A DNA stretch of 13,303 nucleotides, from positions 1 through 13,303 of the forward strand of contig JABYQR010000660.1 in assembly GCA_022592445.1 (NCBI GenBank), written 5' to 3'. Below, one piece after another: positions 7,427 to 13,303 of this stretch (position 1 is the first letter of the stretch; each line of letters opens with the position of its first letter). The stretch comes from Cytidiella melzeri (Eukaryota; Basidiomycota; Agaricomycetes; Polyporales; Irpicaceae). The position numbers and the translations under genes were made by a program. Below the pieces are notes generated by a model, which worked only from the letters and a program-made list of their open reading frames with translations, did not search any database and was not told the origin of the DNA.

Positions 7427-8155
7427 CTAACCATGTTTTGCTGATGTCAACATGTTGCAGTTTACACCATTCATGTTTCCATCATATTCAGTATGTCTAC
7501 CTGTACTTTTACCATTGTGGAACCACAGATCTCCGTTATCACTGACTATACGAGATGTATAGTAATTATTGCCATAGTAAATGATTCCACGCAGTTTGTA
7601 ATTGTATCCGCTAATGTTAATAACATGTTGAAACCTGACAACCAGTTCTTCCCCTATACACATTGCAATGAAGGGTGGTGCATGATCAAATTTGTATATA
7701 TTCTCCATTACGCTGTGACAGTCACTGCATTTTTTTCTAGACTTTGTTCTCAATGGAGCTGTCATCCATGCTGACGTAGTTTGAGCATTACACATTCCTG
7801 CTTGTTTTGCTTTATTCCTCCATGCAGACTTTGTACATCACCACATTAGAGAGTTGGAAAATAAGCTGGAAGATTTTTCGTTTCGACATACAACACAGTA
7901 CACAGTTTTGACAATATGGCTAACATCAGTTTTTAGTAGAAATTCACATAATTCTCTAAAATCATTGCCTGTTGTACTGATTGAGAACATACTTGGATCT
8001 TTACAATGAAATGCAAGCTGTATACGGTCTCAAGCTTTATCTATATCATCTGAGTCAAGATCTACACCTTCAAACATGTCACAAAATATTTTCAAATATT
8101 CATTTGTTGTTGATGTTTGAAAGTTACGAGTGTAGGGGATGACTTGGAAGGTCAA
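7427..8155 (-). pseudogene. Decayed USP-like cysteine peptidase C-terminal fragment
   Basis: The minus strand is readable as protein over about 730 bases in two frames. The first, from about 8155, contains FQTSTTNEYLKIFCDMFEGV, VYCVVC and CTKSAWRNKAKQ, with stops at 8030-8032 and 7838-7840. After a one-base frameshift near 7795 the second contains KKCSDC, then LRGIIYYGNNYYTSRIV and GDLWFHNGKSTG. Paired CxxC motifs followed by a GxxYxGxxH-type box and a W-x-H-[DN]-G motif are the C-terminal features of ubiquitin-specific proteases, including USP-like hypothetical proteins I recall from mushroom genomes. The catalytic His position appears to be Tyr here. The Cys box is absent. Its left end abuts the truncated LTR. 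Confidence 0.5.
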
Positions 8156-8460
8156 CTAACTCTGGGAGTAAGTGTCTTATTATTTTTCTGCTCTCTAGTT
8201 GCTGTATATATACATGTCTGTAACTAGATTACTAATGCTACAGTAATGTCAGATGAGTAAGGATTGGTAATGCACAGTCCTGCTTGCTAATACTACTGAA
8301 TAGAGAATGTAAGCGATGACTGAGCATCCTACATAACTGAATGGTGCTAACTGAGCCTTTAGTAAGCTCAATACATTTGGTATATGAAATATAAGTCATG
8401 CAGAAGCCTCATGGTACTTCTGCTATTCAGTCATGGAAACTACTGGAACACAATGCTGTT
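8156..8460. other. Interval with no recognised feature
   Basis: AT-rich sequence between the USP-like pseudogene and LTR C. I see no open frame of note, no LTR similarity and no repeat beyond short AT runs. It could be genomic DNA into which the copia-family LTR C inserted, or the lost edge of an element. Confidence 0.4.
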
Positions 8461-8960
8461 GTGGATGGCCCGACTAGCCCTTATTGTTCGCAATTTACCT
8501 CTTGTTTTCATCTGTAAAACTCCGGGCTGCAACCCAGTTGCAACCTCACTGCACAAACTCCTTTGCACGTCTATTAAGCGCCCGTATCATGTGGCTTAGA
8601 CGCTCCACATGGTCACGTTACTTGCTGCTACGTCACACTGGCACATGACTCAGCTTATGTAAGACCACATGGCTACAACCACATGGCTCAGCCCATAGCT
8701 AGGGTTTGACATCATAGATACCGTTCACATGGACTCCTTTTGTTCTTTCCCTATTGTTCTCTTTATGGAAGAATGTTCTCACAGGTATGGGAATGGAATA
8801 CAATAGTTGGTCTCCTTTCAGATAGATTCTCTCACGAGTAGAGTTCTTGGCAAGGTCTAGACAATAGCTATTGTTCTCCTTCAGGTAGTTCTTTTCTTCT
8901 TTGTTCACACAGCTTCTTGCAAAGCCTGCCCTCAACATGGTCTGTGCGCAGGTCCCTGAA
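8461..8960 (+). repeat. Copia-family LTR C, inverted and truncated at both visible ends
   Basis: This is the reverse complement of LTR A/B from the U3 side (GGATGGCCCGACTAGCCC, beside 8461) to GGTCCCTGAA at 8960. It includes the 14-bp palindrome (8861-8874) and TTCTTTGTTC box (8897-8906). The first roughly 35 bases of U3 are missing. At 8960 the similarity stops exactly where the gypsy LTR begins with TG; in LTR A/B the next bases would be GTCTATATAT. Where LTR A and B have CACGTG, LTR C has CATGTG, a CG to TG change. Confidence 0.88.
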
Positions 8961-9094
8961 TGTCGCGGAGCGACTGCTGCTATGCTGATAACCCTAGAAA
9001 GGGAGTGAAATAGAGAGGAAGGGGGTGGATCTCCAACGACGACAACGAGGTCAAAGTCGATGATGAGCAGGCAAGCAGGCACTGAGGCCGGATA

Positions 9095-9220
9095 CTGGCA
9101 GTGCAAATGACGAAGTTAATAGCATGCTTATACTAGGTTACATTGAGTAACTCACCTGGCAGTGCAAATGACGAAGAGGTCAAGATGCAGAACCAGGGAG
9201 GGTAAGGGGTACTATATATA
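9095..9220 (-). promoter_or_regulatory. Putative core promoter and leader module of the gypsy LTR
   Basis: In the minus direction TATATATA (9213-9220) is followed about 30 bases later by CATCTTGACCTCTT (around 9174-9187). Next come AGGTGAGT, a strong 5' splice-site look-alike (about 9148-9156), and two exact copies of a 21-bp box (9156-9176 and 9095-9115). The first copy is followed on the plus strand by TTAATA, the second by AGGTCAAGATG. This parallels the copia LTR layout. Promoter function is inferred. Confidence 0.45.
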
Positions 9221-9284
9221 CTGTGTCTGGGTGGTCTGTGCACCAGTTCCCACACTAGGGACTGGAGTAACTGTGGGACTGGAG

Positions 9285-9508
9285 TAACAATAGAACAATA
9301 AGGAACCCGGGTAACTGTCAAGGACCGGGGTAACTGTCAAGGACCTGAGTAACTGTCAAGGACCTGAGTAACTGTCAAGGACCTGAGTAACTGTCAAGGA
9401 CCAGGGTACGTAGAACAATAGAACTAGAACAATACAACAATAGAACAATAAGACCTGGGGGAATCCCTGGGGAATCCCCATCAATGGAAGAGGAACAATA
9501 GAACAATA
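9285..9508. promoter_or_regulatory. Cluster of GAACAATA boxes in the gypsy U3
   Basis: Six exact GAACAATA copies in one orientation start at 9293, 9413, 9427, 9443, 9493 and 9501, with near copies at 9285 and 9435. The AACAAT core is typical of HMG-box binding sites. The copia LTRs carry the same word in the same orientation relative to their element (for example 2770 and 3659, each followed by AGG). A role as transcription-factor sites is inference. Confidence 0.45.
9312..9406. repeat. Five tandem 19-bp repeats in the gypsy U3
   Basis: The unit TAACTGTCAAGGACCTGAG starts at 9312, 9331, 9350, 9369 and 9388. The three middle units are nearly identical; the first and last differ in the final bases (CCGGGG, CCAGGG). 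Two degenerate relatives (ACTGGAGTAAC) precede them at about 9261-9290. Such arrays in LTRs often act as enhancers or vary in copy number between insertions. Confidence 0.9.
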
Positions 9509-9718
9509 GCCTAGGTTGATCTGGAACCGCTCCAGACTGAGTCTAGGGTTTGGGTCTGGACTATTGATAAATAAGGCAGGATGTCACGTGACCCAGGTTA
9601 GGGTTAGGTCCGGTAACACTCCTAGCCGGAAAATAAGCGCTCTAGATAGGCGCCTAAGGCTGTAAACTTGTGAAAATATTGGAAAAATCCGGTCTCTGTT
9701 GGACTATCCATGTCATTA

Positions 9719-9728
9719 CCCCCCTCCT
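9719..9728 (-). other. Gypsy polypurine tract
   Basis: The minus strand reads AGGAGGGGGG followed by TAA and the LTR start TGACATGG. It lies a few bases after the chromodomain stop codon (9734-9736), as expected for the plus-strand primer of an LTR element. Confidence 0.85.
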
Positions 9729-9733
9729 AAAAT

Positions 9734-10125
9734 TCATCGCCTCGATGAACTAAGACCAGGGACTCTACCATCTGCCCACTCGAGGTCAGATGCTATAGCT
9801 TCTGTGATGTTCTCCAACGGTTTCCAAGGGATGGAGTCGAAGAGTGCTTTGGGTAATCTCTGAGGCGCGTTGGTATGTCTGGTGTGGAACTCTGCAATGC
9901 TCTCCTTCACATTGGTCAGATTTACTGCAGGTTCCCACGTTACATCGCCTTCTCCATAGCCTTTCCATTTGACTAGGTACTGCATTTGCTTCCGATAGAT
10001 CTGACTGTCTAGGATCTTCTCGACTTCATAGACTTGTTGATCATCTACTATGATTGGTGCTGGTGGTTCTGGTATGAGGCCGTTTACTTCGTTTCCTCGA
10101 TACGGAGATAGCCGTTCGAACGTTG
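9734..10125 (-). CDS. Chromovirus integrase C-terminus with chromodomain
   Basis: This is the last segment of pol. It enters its frame after a one-base shift near 10117-10125, with RLSPYRGNEVNGLIPEPPAP directly following the GPF module of the previous segment. The chromodomain occupies about 9874-10030: YEVEKILDSQIYRKQMQYLV, then KWKGYGEGDVTWEP and a C-terminal helix around IAEFHTRH. Aromatic residues at the positions expected for the methyl-lysine cage are present (Y of YEVEKI, W of KWKGY). In other chromoviruses this domain tethers integrase to H3K9-methylated chromatin; that role is inferred here. About 45 residues follow it before the stop at 9734-9736. An upstream ATG near 10208 is not a real start. 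Confidence 0.9.
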
Positions 10126-11520
10126 ATGTTGTCGTGAATACGATATCCGGATTTGAGTTTGATCCGATATGTAAGTTCACCGGTCTTCTGAAGAACTGTG
10201 AAGGGACCAAGCTGTCTAGGTCCTAGCTTGTCAGACTGCTGATGTACTTTGACGTTCTTGGAAGACAACCACACGAGGTCCCCTTCCTTGAAGACTGGAG
10301 TAGCTCTACGGGTATATCCGGATGCTTCGGCCATCTTTTCCTTAGAGAGATGCGAGGCAGCTTCGGCTTCTGCCCGAACCTGTCTGAGCTTTTCTAGACG
10401 TGCATCTAGATTCGGCATTCGGCTCTGACGTCCGACTGGTATGGTGAAATCTGGTAGGTACCCGTACATGACTTCAAACGGAGAGTGCTGCGTAGATGAG
10501 TTGACACGAGAGTTGATGGCAAATTCAGCCACTGGGATGTATTCTGCCCAATCATCTTGTCGTTGATCAACAAAGAGTCGTAGAATCTTTTCTACTTCTT
10601 GGTTGACTCTTTCCGTTTGACCGTTAGCCTGAGGATGATAGGCTGTAGTCATAGCGCCAGTGATGCCTAGCCGTTTGTACAACGCCTGCATGACACGAGC
10701 CGCAAACTGAGGTCCTCTATCAGATATGAACTGTCGGGGAATACCATGGAGCCTGAAAACTTCTTTGATGTGTAGGTCGGCTATGCCATCCGCTGTAACA
10801 GTAGACTGGGTCGGGATTACATGACTTTGTTTGCTATACAAGTCTGTGTATACTGCAATCATGTCAAATCCATTGCTTCGTGGAAGGGTCCGACTAAGTC
10901 TACGCCAACCACCTGCCAGGGTCCCTCTGGTACTTCAATGGGCTGTATCGGAACAACAGGATGCTGCGCTGGTTTGGCTCGCTGACATTTGTCACATCCG
11001 AGTACGTACTGCTCTACAAAGGATGCCATGCGAGGCCACCAATAATGCCGTGTGACTAGTTCCAGGGTTGCATGTTTGCCAGGATGTCCTGCCGGTAACG
11101 CATCATGACATCGTCGTACAATTTCCCGGCGAACTTCGCGATCCTTCGGAATGTATAGCTTCCCTTTGTAGTACACCAGTCCATTGTCTTCCTCCCACTC
11201 AAGTCCACCATCGGTCAACTTCCGGGGTCCATCCTTCCTAAGCTTGGCTAGTCCCTGGACTACCTCTGCTTCTCGAATGCTGATATCCTTAATCCGTGAC
11301 TCTAACGGATCAGGTTCCGGGGTACTCGAGGCGGCTATTGTCTGGAAGTATTCGGGTTTCAGTACAACTTGTTCGTTGTTGTCTGATGCATCTAGAACTT
11401 CCAAGGTTCTGACCCGGGATAATGGGTCGCCTTGAGTGAGGGTCTTTCCGGGTTTGTGCATTAAAACAAAGTCAAACCGGCTCAGATACAAAGACCACCG
11501 AGCTTGTCGTCTGGACAAGT
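10118..11520 (-). CDS. Chromovirus RNase H tail, integrase zinc finger, catalytic core and GPF module
   Basis: After the RNase H domain the frame runs through a connector (SRFDFVLMHKPGKTLTQGDP) to an HHCC zinc finger (first His at 11105-11107, CDKC at 10985-10996). The catalytic core has all three acids: Asp of GVDLVGPF (10898-10900), Asp of FISDRGPQF (10719-10721) and Glu of GQTERVNQE (10611-10613), with exactly 35 residues between the last two (D,D35E). A GPF motif (QLGPFTVLQ) lies in the C-terminal part. One frame break at about 10870 splits the core between DLVGPF and VYTDLYSK; it looks like one missing G in a short G run. Otherwise there are no stops. The integrase appears biochemically complete apart from that break. 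Confidence 0.92.
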
Positions 11521-11905
11521 CCTGGAGCGGTACGCCAGTACTGCAAATTCTGATGATCTGTGATGATCTCGAAGGGCGCGGGTAATCCTTCCAGATAATG
11601 ACGCCAATCTTCAAGAGCTCTGATGATAGCAAGCATTTCTCGATCATAGATCTCGTAGTTCCGTTCCGCTTCGGCCATAGACTGAGACCGAAACGCTACC
11701 GGGTGCCATTGTCCATCCTCTAGTTTCTGCAACAGAACTCCTCCAGTCGCAAAGCCAGACGCATCAACTTCAATACGTGTGGGGCGATCGGGTTCCCATG
11801 TGACTAGAATAGGTTCCTGAGTGAACGCATCTTTGAGCATCTGAAAAGCGTTCTGCTGTGCTTCTCCCCACTTCCAAGGTTGGTCTTCTTGGTGAGATCG
11901 TGGAG
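11472..11905 (-). CDS. Chromovirus RNase H domain
   Basis: RNase H degrades the RNA template. The segment begins with PWKWGEAQQNAFQMLKDAF, the usual RT-RNase H linker, then RIEVDASGFATGGVLLQ (first catalytic Asp), NYEIYDREMLAIIRALEDWRHYLEG (catalytic Glu region) and FEIITDHQNLQYW (second Asp). The domain is intact and in one frame. Breaks flank it: two single-base losses at about 11905-11907 (a C run) and 11882-11886, and one extra base in a short C run at about 11522-11527, after which the frame continues into the integrase segment. Family and order are those of Ty3/gypsy. Confidence 0.9.
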
Positions 11906-12700
11906 GGACGAGTATGCCGTGCAAAGTCCTTGATGAAACGTCGGTAGAAGTTGGCAAATCCAATGAAGCCTCGTACATCACGGAGGTTCTGTGGTACCGG
12001 CCAGTTGGTGATAGCTTCTATTTTACCCGAGTCCATACGGATCTTTCCGTTACCAATGATTAAACCTAGGTACTCGACTTGTGACTGTTCAAATTCGCAT
12101 TTTTCGGGGCGAAGATACAAGTCGTTGGCTTCAAGTCGAGATAGTACCTCATGAACAATTTTCCGGTGTTCCCAATGTCTGAACTGAAGACAAGGATGTC
12201 ATCTAAGTAGACCGAGACTTTTCCTTCCGCAATGAGATCAGCAAAGATGGAATTCATCATTGCTTGAAACGTGGCCGGAGAATTGGTCATGCCAAACAAC
12301 ATCACCTTAGGCTCAAACAGCCCTCGGTTTGTCACAAATGCACCCTTCCATTCGTCATTTTCCTTGATCCGAATGTTATGATAACCCCATCGTACGTCAA
12401 ACTTGGTGAAGATTCTGGCTTGACAAGCCGATTGGTAATATCTGATACCAAGGGGAGTGGGTAGCGGTTTTTGATTGTGATGTCATTTAACCGTCGATAA
12501 TCCTGAACAAGCCGGAGCTTGCCGTCCTTCTTCTTGACGAAAGAATACCGGTGAGGCCATAGGCGATTTGGAGGGAACAATATATCCTTTCGCTAGGTTT
12601 TCCTCAATAAACTTGTCCAGCTCCGCTTGTTCATTCGGAGACATGGGGTAGACCTTGGATCTGAACATCTTTGGGTTCTCTGTCAGATCAATCGTATGAT
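11906..12700 (-). CDS. Chromovirus reverse transcriptase
   Basis: The RT starts near [20 protein letters not shown] and shows the gypsy motifs in order: [37 protein letters not shown] (Asp at 12396-12398), [16 protein letters not shown] and the catalytic YLDD (12198-12209) in [12 protein letters not shown]. The thumb and connection follow, including [18 protein letters not shown] and [20 protein letters not shown]. Both catalytic-site Asp groups are present. Three single-base breaks split it, at about 12538-12543, 12417-12420 and 12171-12173, the last two where a G run is one base short. No missense change at a motif residue was noticed. It follows the protease segment after another break at about 12700-12705. 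Confidence 0.92.
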
Positions 12701-13303
12701 CCCAGGCTGATGCTCGGGGAGACGCTGTGATGCTTCTTCTGAAAAGACTTTCTGGTGTCTGCGGTATTCCTCTGGAACCATCTGTTCGAACGTCCGTTGT
12801 TCTTTAGATTGATGGGCTTTAGCAGCGATGTCTGTGGAGTACGTAAAGCTGGCACAGGACCAAAGTTCTTCTTTTGTGTCCTGAATGATACCGGCTCTGA
12901 GCCAGGCTCGTCTCTGTTTCCGATTGGCTGTGATAGACTGGAAGGGTTCGAAGTCTTCTTCGGCTCCCAATTCCATTTCTCCGGTAGCCCAATTGATTTT
13001 GGGGTTTGCTTTGCGAAGCCAGGGTAGACCTAAAATGCAGTCTTCTGGTCCGATGTCTGTGACCAAAAAGGTTGCATTTTCTTTGATAGCCCCAACTTGT
13101 AGTTCAAGCTCTGCTCTGTGTGTTATACGTCCTCCTTGATTTAGAGTCCCATCGATGTTATGGAGTGGGATCTGTCTTTCTAAGGGGACCGTACGTACTC
13201 GGTGCCGATTGACAAAGTCTTGACTCAGGAATAAGCAGTGGCTCCTGAATCAATCATGGCTCTGATGCCTTGTTCTCTAAACACTCCTTTGAGCGTGATA
13301 GAA
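12700..13303 (-). CDS. Chromovirus retropepsin and linker to RT (start outside window)
   Basis: The first residues in the window belong to a retropepsin. AMIDSGAT contains the catalytic D-S-G-A (13240-13251). After a one-base break at about 13231-13237 (a T run one short) the frame continues with LSQDFVNRH, a strand-rich body, and DCILGLPWLRKANPKINW, the conserved ILG-PWL hallmark of the second half of gypsy proteases. An acidic, Gln-rich linker of about 100 residues leads to the RT, ending in a break at about 12700-12705. The upstream Gag lies beyond 13303. ATGs inside the segment are not genuine starts, because this is an internal polyprotein region. Confidence 0.9.

Larger units (their letters stand above)
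8961..9715 (-). repeat. 3' LTR of the chromovirus (755 bp)
   Basis: In the minus direction the LTR would start TGACATGG at 9715, three bases after the polypurine tract, and end GCGACA at 8961, so TG...CA ends. The inner edge is fixed by the tract. The outer edge is inferred because the neighbouring LTR C stops matching its siblings there and a TG follows at once. It contains a TATATATA box (9213-9220), an E-box palindrome TCACGTGA (9584-9591), GAACAATA boxes, five 19-bp repeats, a 21-bp direct repeat, and a telomere-like GGTTAGGGTTAGG (9596-9608). The 5' partner LTR is not in the window, so the ends could not be checked against it. Confidence 0.75.
8961..13303 (-). mobile_element. Ty3/gypsy chromovirus, 3' part (runs off the window)
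   Basis: On the minus strand: protease, RT, RNase H, zinc-finger integrase, GPF module, chromodomain, polypurine tract and 3' LTR. RT before integrase is the gypsy order, and a C-terminal chromodomain marks a chromovirus. All catalytic residues I could locate are intact. The reading frame is interrupted almost only by single-base length changes. Gag, the primer-binding site and the 5' LTR lie beyond 13303. The element appears inserted in LTR C at 8960/8961. Confidence 0.92.

Noticed and set aside
8699..9106. Minus-strand frame of 135 codons
   Set aside because: It crosses the LTR C/gypsy LTR boundary at 8960/8961 and is a chance fusion of two LTR sequences.
10041..13066. Programmed ribosomal frameshifting in the gypsy pol
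   Set aside because: Gypsy elements use at most one such site. Here about ten breaks fall inside folded domains, mostly at short runs, with no consistent slippery site.

Overview
The window reads as a transposon graveyard from a fungal genome, most likely a basidiomycete. The basis is the combination of a chromodomain Ty3/gypsy element, a copia element primed by a half initiator-tRNA, and a decayed ubiquitin-protease-like fragment of a kind I recall from mushroom-forming fungi. The species call is inference. I see no bacterial genes, no CRISPR, no tRNA or rRNA gene, and no convincing intact host gene. Almost all real coding sequence is on the minus strand, and the longer plus-strand open frames are antisense shadows.

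Layout, left to right. (1) 1-2281 is old debris: a doubtful plus-strand scrap (130-434), then a heavily decayed minus-strand Ty3/gypsy remnant (about 418-1600: Gag C-terminus, retropepsin, start of reverse transcriptase), a 38-bp duplicated segment, and a 58-bp tandem repeat. (2) 2282-3978 holds two tandem LTRs (A and B) of a copia family. (3) 3979-7421 is the internal part of that copia element on the minus strand: Gag with zinc knuckle, protease, integrase, a fused C-terminal RT fragment and RNase H. The end of integrase and most of RT are deleted. Polypurine tract, half-tRNA primer-binding site and only about 80 bp of the 5' LTR remain, so it is promoterless and dead. (4) 7427-8155 is a decayed USP-like peptidase fragment; 8156-8460 shows nothing. 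(5) 8461-8960 is an inverted fragment (LTR C) of the same copia LTR family. (6) 8961-13303 is the 3' part of a Ty3/gypsy chromovirus on the minus strand: protease, RT, RNase H, integrase, chromodomain, polypurine tract and a 755-bp 3' LTR. It runs off the right edge, so its gag, primer site and 5' LTR are outside.

History and main points. The gypsy LTR begins with TG exactly where homology of LTR C to its siblings stops, so the gypsy element appears nested in LTR C and is the youngest layer. Its pol retains all catalytic residues and is interrupted almost only by about eleven single-base length changes, mostly in short homopolymers, which looks like sequencing error or very recent damage. The copia element instead shows substitutions, several of them CG to TG/CA at catalytic or conserved codons, the signature expected of CpG-methylation or RIP-like decay.

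The most unusual observation is that the LTRs of the copia and the gypsy element, from different superfamilies, share a collinear set of sequence blocks: a duplicated 20-bp box with copy-specific tails, a TATA box, GAACAATA boxes, an E-box and a U5 block. This suggests LTR exchange or a shared promoter architecture. All alignments were made by eye.
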